Shown here: piece after piece, positions 8,168 to 17,089 of the stretch | Layout: each line of letters begins with the position of its first letter | Position numbering within the stretch: the first letter of the stretch is position 1 | From: CAYRGY01 sp964424075 | Lineage (GTDB): Bacteria; Patescibacteriota; Gracilibacteria; UBA1369 | NCBI GenBank assembly: GCA_964424075.1 | Contig: CAYRGY010000004.1 | Span: forward strand, 58,201 to 122,200 | Direction of reading: 5' to 3' | Length of the DNA: 64,000 nucleotides | The notes under the pieces: generated by a model | Told to the model about the DNA's origin: nothing | The model's input: only the letters and a program-made list of their open reading frames with translations | The model's database searches: none | Position numbers and translations under genes: made by a program

Positions 8168-8605
8168 TTATCCTGTTAACGCATAAAGAAGTATACTGAC
8201 TATCGACCAAGACAAAAATGCTACAGCTAGCCCAATCAATGCGTTCATAATAAACTGTTTACCCTGTTCTTTAGTCTGCATGACTCCGCTTATCGCGTAC
8301 ATAAGACCTCCAATTACAACAAATAAAACAGCAACTATACTAATTAAACCTAGCAAGTAATTAGATAAATATCTTATAAAATAAGGAACCATTAAAAGAG
8401 AAACTCGACCAGTGACAATTGCACAACCTAACAAATTGGAAATTCCCTTATCATCAATCTCACCATTCCTATTAAAATTTTCAATAGTTTTTAAACATTC
8501 GCTCGCTTCCACTTCTGGAGTAGGGAGAACAGTCGTTGCATCTTGCGCTAAAACTAACTGAAAAGAACAAGTAGCAACTAAAATTATTAAAATCAGTTTT
8601 TTCAT
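8168..8605 (-). CDS. TrbC/VirB2-like small secreted membrane protein
   Basis: A 145-residue protein with a signal peptide (MKKLILIILVATCSFQLVLAQ, cleavage likely after VLA at about residue 20). About 60 polar residues with two cysteines follow, then two hydrophobic helices at about 85-109 and 121-143 separated by a short basic loop (MQTKEQGKQF). A signal peptide plus two C-terminal helices with a charged hairpin is the VirB2/TrbC pilin layout, and similar proteins accompany type IV secretion parts across Patescibacteria. TraG-like (42591), PrgI (62214) and VirB4-N-like (62648) genes lie elsewhere in the window. The assignment rests on topology, so a different small membrane protein remains possible. 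Confidence 0.6.
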   Translation of the reverse strand: MKKLILIILVATCSFQLVLAQDATTVLPTPEVEASECLKTIENFNRNGEIDDKGISNLLGCAIVTGRVSLLMVPYFIRYLSNYLLGLISIVAVLFVVIGGLMYAISGVMQTKEQGKQFIMNALIGLAVAFLSWSIVSILLYALTG

Positions 8606-8628
8606 CTTTGTTTTTAAATTTCTTTGTG

Positions 8629-8656
8629 ATTATACTTTCTTACGCTAAGAATACAA
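8629..8656 (-). promoter_or_regulatory. Promoter for the pilin-like/AI-2E operon
   Basis: On the minus strand a perfect TATAAT (8634-8629) lies 16 bases downstream of TTGTAT (8656-8651). It faces left and would start transcription about 17 bases before the ATG at 8605. The region between the divergent genes is only 58 bases, so the der promoter must overlap it or lie within the neighbouring gene. Confidence 0.6.
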
Positions 8657-8663
8657 AATAATT

Positions 8664-10028
8664 ATGCCAAGCACTAATAAAATTCCCATAATTGCCATCA
8701 TAGGAAAGCCAAATGTAGGCAAATCCAGTCTCTTTAACAGGTTGCTCAGAAAAAGAATAGCTATCACTAGCGATATAGCAGGAACTACTAGAGACCGCAT
8801 CTTTTTTCGAACCAGTTTTGATGAAATGGATGCTATCTTGGTTGACACAGGAGGTTTAGAATTTGAAAACAAACAAGATATTGAGGCCGACATGCAATCT
8901 CAAGCCAGAATTGCTATTAATCAAGCTGATTTAGTCCTACTAGTCGTAGATGCAAATCAAGAACCAACTACAAATGATATACAAGCCATAGAAGCACTCA
9001 GAAAATCACCTCAAAATATTATCTTCATTGCCAATAAAAGCGATCATCCGGACAACCTAAATTATTTAAATTGGTCGCAATTCGGCCTGGGAGACCCCCT
9101 TCCAGTTTCTGTAATTCACAATCAAAACATTAATGAGCTAAACAAAAAAGTTGTAAGTAGTCTAGAAAAAGCCGGCTACAAGAAAGCACTAACCCAAAAA
9201 AAATCTAATAAAATTAAAATTGCTTTTATCGGAAGACCAAATGCCGGCAAGTCAACTCTAATCAATTCTATTATTAAAGAAGAAAGATTAATTACATCAT
9301 CAACACCAGGCACAACAAGAGATGCTGTAGATATAGATGTGGAATATAATGATCAGCATTTTACTTTAATTGACACAGCTGGATTGCGCAGAAGAGGTAG
9401 CATCGAAAAAGGTATAGAAAAATATTCTGCCATGAGATCTTTAGACGCTATAGAAAGGGCCGATATAGTATGCCTATTAATGGATTATTCGGTCGGAATT
9501 AGAGCCTTAGACCAACACATTTGTTCTTATGCTCTGGAAGCTTCCAAAGGTCTAATTCTAATAGTTAATAAAATAGACCTAATGGATGATAGGCAGGAAC
9601 AGGAAAAACGCATTATCAATTTGCTGCGAAGAAGATTCGATTTTCTTTCTTGGGCTCCTGTACTTTTCACTTCCGGTATCAGACAAAAAAATATCACCAA
9701 AATATTTGATCAAGCACAAGAAATTTATCAAAATCGTTTCCAAAGAATAGATCATCTTGAATTGTCTCAATTCCTACAAAAAAACTATCATAAGCACTAT
9801 CCAGGGACAGTTGGCCGTAAAAAGTTGCTGTTTTACGACATGGAACAAATTGGCATTAATCCACCCAAGTTTAGAATCGATGTGAATGATTTTGAATTGA
9901 TACACTTTTCTTATCAACGCTATTTGGAGAATGAATTTCGCAAACAATTCGGATTTGCTGGAACTAGCATTGACTTTATTTACAATCCACTACCAAAAAA
10001 TAAACTAAAAAAGGCCACTCCTCTTTAA
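8664..10028 (+). CDS. der: Ribosome biogenesis GTPase Der (EngA)
   Basis: A 454-residue protein with two tandem GTPase domains and a C-terminal KH-like domain, the unique Der layout. First G domain: GKPNVGKS (residues 14-21), GTTRD, DTGG and NKSD. Second: GRPNAGKS (about 190-197), GTTRD, DTAGLRRRG and NKID. The C-terminal domain ends with PPKFRIDVNDF and EFRKQFGFAGTSIDF. Der is needed for 50S subunit maturation. Its last 24 bases overlap the 3' end of the opposing nucleotidyltransferase-like gene. Confidence 0.97.
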   Translation: MPSTNKIPIIAIIGKPNVGKSSLFNRLLRKRIAITSDIAGTTRDRIFFRTSFDEMDAILVDTGGLEFENKQDIEADMQSQARIAINQADLVLLVVDANQEPTTNDIQAIEALRKSPQNIIFIANKSDHPDNLNYLNWSQFGLGDPLPVSVIHNQNINELNKKVVSSLEKAGYKKALTQKKSNKIKIAFIGRPNAGKSTLINSIIKEERLITSSTPGTTRDAVDIDVEYNDQHFTLIDTAGLRRRGSIEKGIEKYSAMRSLDAIERADIVCLLMDYSVGIRALDQHICSYALEASKGLILIVNKIDLMDDRQEQEKRIINLLRRRFDFLSWAPVLFTSGIRQKNITKIFDQAQEIYQNRFQRIDHLELSQFLQKNYHKHYPGTVGRKKLLFYDMEQIGINPPKFRIDVNDFELIHFSYQRYLENEFRKQFGFAGTSIDFIYNPLPKNKLKKATPL

Positions 10029-10847
10029 TCTATGCTCAAATTGTTTACGAAAAAGCTCTCTTCTATCATTATTATGGAACTTTAAGACCTGATCGCTAAC
10101 TATTACTGATGCATTTTCTTTCAATTTACTTTTACTTCGATTATATCTACTTAAGGAAAAGCGCTTTAATAAAGCTTCAACTAAATTACCTATTTTCCCT
10201 GAAAGCAAAAATTCCAGTACTTTGCGAATCCAGGATTTAGAAAAGCTCTGCTCATATTCATTTCTTCTCGATTCAAAATTGTCAAAATAGTCCTGAGTCC
10301 ATTTGTTTTCCTTTTCAAATAATTCCCAATACTGCATTTTTCCATAAATCGGATAAAGATCTAAAATCCAATAAGCAAAATAAATATCATATGGCTTAAG
10401 TAAATAGGGCGATAGATCCAGGGATTCCTCTGTCACAAAAAAGCTCAAGCAGAATCTTGTAGCCACCTTCTTACCATATCTTCGCAATCCCATGATATGC
10501 ATCAAAACCGTACTAAAAAATTTCACAGTAAAAATTCTCTTCTTGCTAGAAACAATAAATAGATCGATGTCACTTTTCTGAGTAACAATATTCAAACTAA
10601 GATAATTACAAACTGCCACAAATTCCACAAAGGGAATATATCGAAATACTCCCTTCCATTTTGCTATTTTTTTAAAATAGTTTTGGGCAAGCTGCGAATA
10701 TCTAACATTTAAGTGAAATTGATCAGTAGCGCCAAGCAATAATCTTTTGAGTAGATTTTCATCCAATTCTTTTTTAAAAATTCTAAAATATTCTCTTGTA
10801 GCAAGTTTTCTTTGATCAACCCCCCATTTTTTTGGCTCAAAATACAT
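10005..10847 (-). CDS. Nucleotidyltransferase-fold protein (pol beta superfamily-like)
   Basis: A 280-residue protein. KSDIDLFIV near residue 93 matches the DxD metal-binding signature of the polymerase-beta nucleotidyltransferase fold, and the following strand and helices (RIFTVKFFSTVLMHIMGLRRYG) fit it. The GS motif that normally precedes DxD by about ten residues is not evident: VAVCNYLSLNIVTQ stands in its place. Catalysis is therefore doubtful. The C-terminal half is helical and basic with no motif I recognise. Similar proteins occur in Patescibacteria, but a substrate is not known to me. It overlaps der at the 3' end by 24 bases and diverges from uvrC. Confidence 0.6.
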   Translation of the reverse strand: MYFEPKKWGVDQRKLATREYFRIFKKELDENLLKRLLLGATDQFHLNVRYSQLAQNYFKKIAKWKGVFRYIPFVEFVAVCNYLSLNIVTQKSDIDLFIVSSKKRIFTVKFFSTVLMHIMGLRRYGKKVATRFCLSFFVTEESLDLSPYLLKPYDIYFAYWILDLYPIYGKMQYWELFEKENKWTQDYFDNFESRRNEYEQSFSKSWIRKVLEFLLSGKIGNLVEALLKRFSLSRYNRSKSKLKENASVIVSDQVLKFHNNDRRELFRKQFEHRLKRSGLF

Positions 10848-10900
10848 CTTTACTATTTAACTTTTTCAATTATCCTTTATTTATTCAAACATTTTGCCTG

Positions 10901-13126
10901 ATGAACTCAAAAATTAAAAATGTCTTAAAAAACTTACCACATTCACCGGGAGTTTATAAATTCAAGAACAGTGATGATCAAATAATATATATTGGCAAAG
11001 CTAAAAATCTAGCTAAAAGAGTTAGGAGTTATTTTCAAAAGATTGAACAACATCCTATCAAGACTAAAAAACTTCTCGAGAATATTGCCGACTTGGACTA
11101 TTCAATAGTCAATACCGAGCTGGAAGCCTTAATTTTGGAGACAAACTTAATTAAAGAATATCGACCGAAATACAATATCTTAATGAAAGATGATAAAAAT
11201 TTCGCTTATATAAAAATCACCATCAATGAAGATTATCCTCGAATCCTTGTTGTCAGAAAAGTAATCAACGATAAAGCGAAATATTTTGGCCCCAAAACCG
11301 CTGCCAGCAAAATACATCAGACTCTAAATTTGATCCGAAAAATATTTCCATATCGCAATTGCAATTTATGCATTGAGGATCTTGGGCCTGCAACAGATCG
11401 TTTTGATCGCAAAAGAAAAGTTAAAGTGACCAAGGCGGGAATCAAATATCCTTGCCTTGACCTCCATATTAAGCGCTGCATTGCACCATGTATCGGTAAA
11501 CCAGAAAAGCTAGAATATGACTTAATAATTGAGAATATAATCAGTTTTTTAGAAGGAAAGTACCAAAAAGTCATCGAAACTATTAAAGCTCAAATGAATG
11601 AGGCGGCTAAGAATAAACAATATGAAAAAGCCGCTAAGCTAAGGGACAAAATTCTGGCTATTGAATCATTATTTGAGAAACAACTTATCAATGACGCCAA
11701 TTTGGAAAAATTAGATATTGTTAATTTCTATCAACAAGGAGAAAAAGCATTTTTTACAATTTTTCAAATTAGAGAAGGAAAAATTATTGATCAGCAAAAT
11801 ATAACAATTAGCAACAGCCTGGATAATGAACCTGAAGAAACACTTAATTCTTTCCTAAAACAATATTACTCACAAGCTATCAATTTTCCCAAAGAAATCA
11901 TTGTCAGCCATGACTTAGCTGAACAAAATATCCTGGAATCGTATATCAGCAATTTAGCTAACAATAAAGTCAAAATCACTAAACCAAGCAAAGGAGATAA
12001 ACAAAAACTACTCGATTTAGCTCTTGAGAATGCTAAAAGCTACTCTAAACAAACTCAAGCAAAGTGGGAGAGTTCAGTAATCCCCGATAAGGATCTTGCA
12101 CTGGAGAAATTGGCGCAGCATTTGAATCTGAAAAAAATCCCTAAAAGAATTGAATGCTATGACATATCTCATCTTTCAGGAACATATACAACTGCCTCTA
12201 TGGCAGTTCTCGAAAATGGCTATCCTAAAAAAGATCAATATCGACACTTTAAAATTTCTTTGGATAATGCGGGTTCACCCGATGATTACGCTTCAATCAA
12301 TCAAGTTATTTTGCGTAGATTGAAATATATAAAACCAAATCTCAATAACAACGATTATAAACTGGTTAAATCCAGGAAAAAGACTAAAAAGTTTGCTGAA
12401 GTTTATCAATTTAAGAAAGCCAAGCAACAAATAACTGAAATCAAATTAATTCAATCTAATAAAGCTAAAACATTCGTAGATAGCTTTAACGTCAAGCCAA
12501 AAATATTGGAAATATTAATCCCCAAATTACTTTCCAAACTGAAAACCTCTCGACTCTACTTAATTATCGACCAAGACAAATTAAAAGAATTTGAAAAATA
12601 TGCATTCCAGGAATTAAAAAAAACACCTGAACAAATCATTCTAAAGAAGAATCAGACAATCGTTGTATACGACAAAATCAAAAACTGGACAGACAAATCC
12701 TTTACCAAGGTTCCTGATTTAATTGTGATTGATGGAGGGAAAGGCCAATTAGGTATGGCAATTAAAGCTTGTAAAGACTACAAAATCGCAATACCAATCA
12801 TTTCCATTGCCAAAAAACAAGAAGAATTTTTTATTCCGGGACAAAAAGAATCGATACAATTGGAACCTGATAATCCTGCAAGACTTTTGATTCAGCATAT
12901 TAGAGACGAAGCTCATCGATTTGCAATTGAATATAATCGTAAATTAAGAAAAAAAGACTATACTGGATCTAGCCTTGAAGAAATTAGTGGAATCAGTAAG
13001 GCTAAGGCAAACCTATTACTTAAACACTTTGGTTCATTGCAAAATATCAAGCAAGCGTCCGAGGATGAAATTGCCAATCTGGTTGGAACCAAAATCGCAC
13101 TTTTAATTAAAAATAATTTCTTATAA
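10901..13126 (+). CDS. uvrC: UvrABC system protein C (excinuclease)
   Basis: UvrC makes both incisions in nucleotide excision repair. The ATG at 10901 is chosen because the product then begins just before the GIY-YIG domain; a longer frame from 10832 would overlap the divergent gene. The GIY-YIG nuclease is at about residues 12-90 (GVYKF, IYIGKAKNLAKRVRSYF). A Cys-rich stretch follows (CNLC, then CLDLHIKRCIAPC). A UVR motif lies near 230-265, and the RNase H-like nuclease is recognised by ECYDISHLSG and VIDGGKGQL. Two helix-hairpin-helix motifs end the protein. At 741 residues it exceeds the usual size of about 600. The excess is mainly a lysine-rich insert of about 130 residues inside the RNase H-like domain (about residues 475-603). 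Confidence 0.95.
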   Translation: MNSKIKNVLKNLPHSPGVYKFKNSDDQIIYIGKAKNLAKRVRSYFQKIEQHPIKTKKLLENIADLDYSIVNTELEALILETNLIKEYRPKYNILMKDDKNFAYIKITINEDYPRILVVRKVINDKAKYFGPKTAASKIHQTLNLIRKIFPYRNCNLCIEDLGPATDRFDRKRKVKVTKAGIKYPCLDLHIKRCIAPCIGKPEKLEYDLIIENIISFLEGKYQKVIETIKAQMNEAAKNKQYEKAAKLRDKILAIESLFEKQLINDANLEKLDIVNFYQQGEKAFFTIFQIREGKIIDQQNITISNSLDNEPEETLNSFLKQYYSQAINFPKEIIVSHDLAEQNILESYISNLANNKVKITKPSKGDKQKLLDLALENAKSYSKQTQAKWESSVIPDKDLALEKLAQHLNLKKIPKRIECYDISHLSGTYTTASMAVLENGYPKKDQYRHFKISLDNAGSPDDYASINQVILRRLKYIKPNLNNNDYKLVKSRKKTKKFAEVYQFKKAKQQITEIKLIQSNKAKTFVDSFNVKPKILEILIPKLLSKLKTSRLYLIIDQDKLKEFEKYAFQELKKTPEQIILKKNQTIVVYDKIKNWTDKSFTKVPDLIVIDGGKGQLGMAIKACKDYKIAIPIISIAKKQEEFFIPGQKESIQLEPDNPARLLIQHIRDEAHRFAIEYNRKLRKKDYTGSSLEEISGISKAKANLLLKHFGSLQNIKQASEDEIANLVGTKIALLIKNNFL

Positions 13127-13128
13127 AT

Positions 13129-14232
13129 ATGGACTACGCCTTAATTATATTTGGAGCAGCGATTGTGGCTGGACTTATCTATACCATTTACCTGCTAAGT
13201 ACACAAAAAAAACCTTCCGAAAATCAAAATGAGAAGCTTTTTCTGGAGATGCTGGAAAATCTTCGACGTGAAATGCATGACAATAGCTACAAAAGCAGAC
13301 AGGAAATGCAAAAGCAACTAGAACTAGTAAATAATCAATTAGTGAAAGGTATTTCTGAAAGCTCACAAACTATTCAGAGTCAGTTTAAGCAAAGCGCTCA
13401 AATAATTAAAGATGTTACATCTAAACTTACTAAACTTGACGAGACAAATAAGCAAGTTGTTAATTTTGCTGAACAAATGAAATCTTTGGAAAATATTCTC
13501 AAGAATCCTAAACAAAGAGGCATTTTGGGAGAGTACTTTTTGGAAACATTGCTTAGTAATATTCTGCCTCCTAATCAATACAAAATTCAGTATCAATTTA
13601 AAAGCGGTGAAATTGTCGATGCAGTCATTTTTTTCAAAGATAAAGTTATCCCTATAGATTCAAAGTTTTCTCTGGAAAAATATAATAAAATTATGGAGGA
13701 ACACGATGAAACGATTAGAGTAAGACTGGAAAAAGAGTTTAAAGCAGATATAAAAAAACGTATAGATGAAACCAGTAAGTATATTCGTCCCAATGAAGAT
13801 ACAACTGATTTTGCCTTCATGTTTATTCCTGCCGAAGGTATTTACTACAATTTATTAATCTATAAGCAGGGGAGCGTTGAAGTGAACACCACAGATTTAA
13901 TTGAATATGCTTTTTCCAAACATGTAATTATAGTTTCACCAACTTCCTTCTATGCCTACCTGGAAACCGTATTGCATGGCCTTAAAGCAGTTGAAATGGA
14001 GAAGAACGTGCAAGAGGTGATCAAGAAAGTAGGGGATTTATCTAAACATTTAAATACCTATCAGACTTTTATGCAAAAACTGGGTAATAATTTGGGGACT
14101 ACAGTTAATATGTACAATCAGGCCAGTAAAGAATTTTACAAAATCGATAAAGATGTCACTAAAATTACTGATGGTGAATCCTCAATTAAACCTGAATTGG
14201 AAACTATTGATAGGCCTTTAGTCGATGCCTAA
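13129..14232 (+). CDS. rmuC: RmuC-family DNA recombination protein
   Basis: A 367-residue RmuC protein. It has an N-terminal membrane helix (about residues 3-24), a coiled-coil region rich in Q, K and E (about 35-125), then the conserved nuclease-like core with GILGEYFLETLL, VDAVIFFKDKVIPIDSKFSLEKY and FMFIPAEGIYY. The core resembles the PD-(D/E)XK fold, with the D of IPIDSKF and nearby K as likely active-site residues. E. coli RmuC limits recombination between inverted repeats. The gene starts 2 bases after uvrC, so the two repair genes form an operon. Its 3' end overlaps the Sua5 gene by 15 bases. Confidence 0.9.
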   Translation: MDYALIIFGAAIVAGLIYTIYLLSTQKKPSENQNEKLFLEMLENLRREMHDNSYKSRQEMQKQLELVNNQLVKGISESSQTIQSQFKQSAQIIKDVTSKLTKLDETNKQVVNFAEQMKSLENILKNPKQRGILGEYFLETLLSNILPPNQYKIQYQFKSGEIVDAVIFFKDKVIPIDSKFSLEKYNKIMEEHDETIRVRLEKEFKADIKKRIDETSKYIRPNEDTTDFAFMFIPAEGIYYNLLIYKQGSVEVNTTDLIEYAFSKHVIIVSPTSFYAYLETVLHGLKAVEMEKNVQEVIKKVGDLSKHLNTYQTFMQKLGNNLGTTVNMYNQASKEFYKIDKDVTKITDGESSIKPELETIDRPLVDA

Positions 14233-14850
14233 AATTTTCACCTCCTTACGCAGCACTTCCGATAATTCCTCCTTCTTTATATAGCCCTCCCTAACTATCA
14301 AAGGAGTTTCCTTGGTCATATCTATTACTGTTGACTCCTGCCCTAGCCTTGAAGCTCCATCATCCAAAATTCCAGCAATTTCTGCATATTGTGACATCTC
14401 TTCAATAATCTTTACTGGCTCACAAAGACTTGGTGCACCCGCTTTATTTACAGAGGTGCCGGCAATGGGCCTGCCAAAATTATCAATTAATTCCAAAGTC
14501 TTGTCATTGTCAGGAAATCTAATTCCAACAGTTCCTTTACTTGCAGATACAACATAAGGGACTTTTTCTGACTTCTCCAAAACAATTGTTAGTGGTCCAG
14601 GCCAATATATATGAAATAGTTTTTCCACATCTCTATCGAAACTCTTAACAATAGTATCCATCATAGCAAAAGAGGACACATGCATAGTAATAGGTTTTGT
14701 AATCGGCCTTTCCTTAATTTTATAAATTTGCCTTACCGCAGCCTCATTAAAACCATCAGCTCCAATACCATAAACTGTCTCTGTAGGGAATATCACAAGT
14801 TTACCTTGATCTAATGCCTTCACTGCTTCCTTAATATTCAGGTATCTCAT
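14218..14850 (-). CDS. tsaC: L-threonylcarbamoyladenylate synthase (Sua5/YrdC family)
   Basis: A 210-residue YrdC-domain enzyme that makes threonylcarbamoyl-AMP from Thr, bicarbonate and ATP for the t6A37 modification of ANN-decoding tRNAs. Family motifs: GKLVIFPTETVYGIGADG (about residues 17-34), KERPITKPITMHV, the Gly-Pro stretch YWPGPLTIVLEKS, VGIRFPDN, and GTSVNKAG/PSLCEP for nucleotide binding. The ATG at 14850 is preferred over an open frame reaching 14979, because the extra 43 codons read through the tRNA-Leu gene on the same strand. It lacks the C-terminal domain of long Sua5 proteins, so it is the short YrdC/TsaC form. Confidence 0.95.
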   Translation of the reverse strand: MRYLNIKEAVKALDQGKLVIFPTETVYGIGADGFNEAAVRQIYKIKERPITKPITMHVSSFAMMDTIVKSFDRDVEKLFHIYWPGPLTIVLEKSEKVPYVVSASKGTVGIRFPDNDKTLELIDNFGRPIAGTSVNKAGAPSLCEPVKIIEEMSQYAEIAGILDDGASRLGQESTVIDMTKETPLIVREGYIKKEELSEVLRKEVKILGID

Positions 14851-14877
14851 GACAGCAAATTCAATCAGTATACTTTT

Positions 14878-14964
14878 TGGTGGGCAAGGAGGGAATCGAA
14901 CCCTCACTCCATCGCTGGAACACGATTTTGAGTCGTGCGCGTCTACCAATTCCGCCACTCGCCC
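14878..14964 (-). tRNA. tRNA-Leu (anticodon CAA)
   Basis: The minus strand folds as a cloverleaf. The acceptor stem pairs GGGCGAG with CTTGCCC, allowing one G-U pair. The anticodon stem CACGA/TCGTG encloses the loop CTCAAAA, giving anticodon CAA (reads UUG). A long variable arm (class II) and a T arm with GTTCGATTC follow. The 3' CCA is encoded at 14880-14878. It lies 27 bases upstream of the Sua5/YrdC start and may be co-transcribed with it. Confidence 0.96.
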
Positions 14965-15123
14965 TCTTGCGCTCGGCAAAGATTTGCCAATTTACTAAGT
15001 CCAAATGAAATTCAAATCTTATCACATTTGGTCTAAAGTGATCTGATTCTATAAATCTTTTCTTTTCTAGTCAAATCAAGATTATTAGACAATTTAGTAC
15101 TCTTAAGCTAAGTTATAAATCAA

Positions 15124-16446
15124 ATGAGTAGATTTTGTGATATTACAAAAATTAGTGTGCAAGCTGGAAAAGGAGGAAACGGATCCTCTCACTTTCGTCG
15201 TGAAAAGTTTATTGATAAAGGAGGTCCTGATGGAGGCAATGGAGGAAGAGGAGGAAATATCAACTTTAAAGCCAATGAGAATCAGAACACTCTAATTGAT
15301 TTTCACACACAAAAGAAATATCAAGCTGAAGATGGAGGTAATGGTGACAAAAGCCTTAAGCATGGAGCAGATGGAAATGATTTATTTTTAGAAGTACCAG
15401 TTGGAACAATAGTTAAAGACATAAATACAGGTAATATTATTGCTGATCTTAGTGATCATAACCAACAAGCAATTGTTGCACATGGTGGACGCGGAGGGTT
15501 AGGAAATGCTCATTTTAAAAGCTCCACCAACCAAGCGCCTACATTTGCTGAAAAAGGTGAACCGGGTGAGCAAAAAGAATTGGAATTAGAGCTTAAACTG
15601 GTGGCTAATGTTGGGATTATTGGTCTTCCTTCTTCAGGAAAATCAACACTTATCTCCCGTATATCCAATGCCAAACCTAAAATTGCTGATTATCCCTTCA
15701 CAACACTTATCCCTAATTTAGGAGTAGTGGACATGCGAAAATTTGACTCCAAGTATGATTATTCTTTCGTAGTTACTGACATTCCGGGTCTAATTGAGGG
15801 TGCTCATCAGGGAAAAGGGCTTGGTCATGAATTTCTTCGACATGTCTCAAGAAATCAAATCTTAATACACCTAGTTGACATAACGAGAGAAACACCAATT
15901 GAAGATTTCCAAACAATTAATAACGAATTGAAAAAATTTGATCCTCAACTGGCGCTAAAACCACAAATAGTTGTATTTAATAAAATTGACTCCATTGATG
16001 AGCAAAAATTAAAAACTTTACAGAGTAAGCTTAAAACTAAATACAAGCTCGCTGAAATCTATGCAATTTCAGCTGTAACAGGAGAAAATCTCAATGGATT
16101 AATGTTTCATCTGGCTGAACAAGTAAAAACTCAAGAGACACAACAACCACCTAAGCAACTAGACAAAGAAATCCCAATCATTGCTCCAAAATCTTCAACA
16201 GCATTTGAAATTACATTTGTTCGCAAAAAAATTAAAGAAAATGGTAAAGCTCAACAGACTTGGGACATTAGCGGAGATAGAATTGAACAAGTAATTACTA
16301 TGACTGATCTTGAAGATAGGGAGGGGTTAGAACGAGTACATCATTATTTTCAAAAGCTAGGAATTAAGAAAGCTTTACAAAAAAGAGGTGCCCAAGCAGG
16401 TGACAGGCTGCGTATTGCTGATAAAATAATTATTTTTAGAACATGA
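15124..16446 (+). CDS. obgE: GTPase Obg (CgtA)
   Basis: A 440-residue Obg GTPase involved in late 50S assembly and stress signalling. The glycine-rich Obg fold occupies residues 1-158 (GGNGGRGGN, GGRGGLGNAHFKSSTNQAP). The G domain follows: G1 GLPSSGKST at about 168, switch TTLIPNLG, DIPGLIEGAHQGKGLG and NKID. The last 85 residues form the Obg C-terminal (OCT/DUF1967) domain, with GDRIEQVITMTDLEDREGLER and GDRLRIADKIIIF. The ATG at 15124 is preceded by AT-rich sequence without a clear Shine-Dalgarno. Its stop overlaps the pth start by 4 bases, so the two genes are translationally coupled. Confidence 0.97.
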   Translation: MSRFCDITKISVQAGKGGNGSSHFRREKFIDKGGPDGGNGGRGGNINFKANENQNTLIDFHTQKKYQAEDGGNGDKSLKHGADGNDLFLEVPVGTIVKDINTGNIIADLSDHNQQAIVAHGGRGGLGNAHFKSSTNQAPTFAEKGEPGEQKELELELKLVANVGIIGLPSSGKSTLISRISNAKPKIADYPFTTLIPNLGVVDMRKFDSKYDYSFVVTDIPGLIEGAHQGKGLGHEFLRHVSRNQILIHLVDITRETPIEDFQTINNELKKFDPQLALKPQIVVFNKIDSIDEQKLKTLQSKLKTKYKLAEIYAISAVTGENLNGLMFHLAEQVKTQETQQPPKQLDKEIPIIAPKSSTAFEITFVRKKIKENGKAQQTWDISGDRIEQVITMTDLEDREGLERVHHYFQKLGIKKALQKRGAQAGDRLRIADKIIIFRT

Positions 16447-17027
16447 AGTTAATAGTCGGATTAGGGAATCCTGGCGATGAATATGCGAAAAGTCGTCATA
16501 ATGTTGGATTCATGTTTATCGATACGCTGGCTCAAATAAGCACCGGCGATTTCGCCTACAAAGTTAAATTTAAAGCTGAAATACTGGATATTGAACTTGC
16601 CGGAGAAAATGTTTTATTGATAAAACCACAAACCTTTATGAATAAATCCGGCGAAGCAATACTAAGCCTGACTAACTTTTACAAGGTAGATCCACAAGAT
16701 ACCTGGGTTATTTATGACGACCTGGATCTGCCATTTGGTGAAATAAGAATACTACCTCAAGGCGGACCGGGAACTCATAATGGCATGAAATCTATTATTG
16801 AATTAATAGGTGAAAAGTTTAATAGAATTCGTATTGGAATTGAAAACAGAGCTGAAGAGCAAAGAAAATTCCAAGACTCAGCCTCATATGTATTGGAAAA
16901 CTTCAATCAAAAAGAAAAATCAAACCTGGATAAGTTGCTGGCTGAAGCAGCTAAAGCCTTATCAACTTGCCTAGAACTTGGCATCGACAAAGGAATGAAT
17001 AAATTTAATGGTAAGATAATTATTTGA
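16443..17027 (+). CDS. pth: Peptidyl-tRNA hydrolase
   Basis: A 194-residue bacterial Pth that releases peptides from peptidyl-tRNA after premature termination. N9 in GLGNPG and catalytic H19 in SRHNVGF match E. coli N10 and H20. KPQTFMNKSGEA and the catalytic aspartate in YDDLDLPFG are present, followed by GGPGTHNGMKSI for substrate binding. The length is that of the E. coli enzyme (194). The start overlaps the obg stop (ATGA), and the gene ends in TGA within the -35 region of the rplU promoter. Confidence 0.97.
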   Translation: MKLIVGLGNPGDEYAKSRHNVGFMFIDTLAQISTGDFAYKVKFKAEILDIELAGENVLLIKPQTFMNKSGEAILSLTNFYKVDPQDTWVIYDDLDLPFGEIRILPQGGPGTHNGMKSIIELIGEKFNRIRIGIENRAEEQRKFQDSASYVLENFNQKEKSNLDKLLAEAAKALSTCLELGIDKGMNKFNGKIII

Positions 17028-17055
17028 CTTGCATTTAAAAGCCAATTTGTATAAT
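17024..17055 (+). promoter_or_regulatory. Promoter for rplU
   Basis: A perfect -10 box TATAAT lies at 17050-17055, preceded directly by TG. Possible -35 boxes are TTGACT at 17024-17029 (20-base spacer) or TTGCAT at 17029-17034 (15-base spacer), neither at ideal distance. The -35 sequence overlaps the pth stop codon. Transcription would begin about 28 bases before the rplU ATG. Confidence 0.55.
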
Positions 17056-17089
17056 CTTTCGCTGCTTTAGATCAATTTTAATAATTATT

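Noticed and set aside
10832..10900. Longer uvrC frame from 10832
   Set aside because: The 23 extra codons overlap the start of the divergent nucleotidyltransferase-like gene and have no family match; the ATG at 10901 begins just before the GIY-YIG domain.
14851..14979. Longer Sua5/YrdC frame from 14979
   Set aside because: The additional codons translate the tRNA-Leu gene on the same strand.
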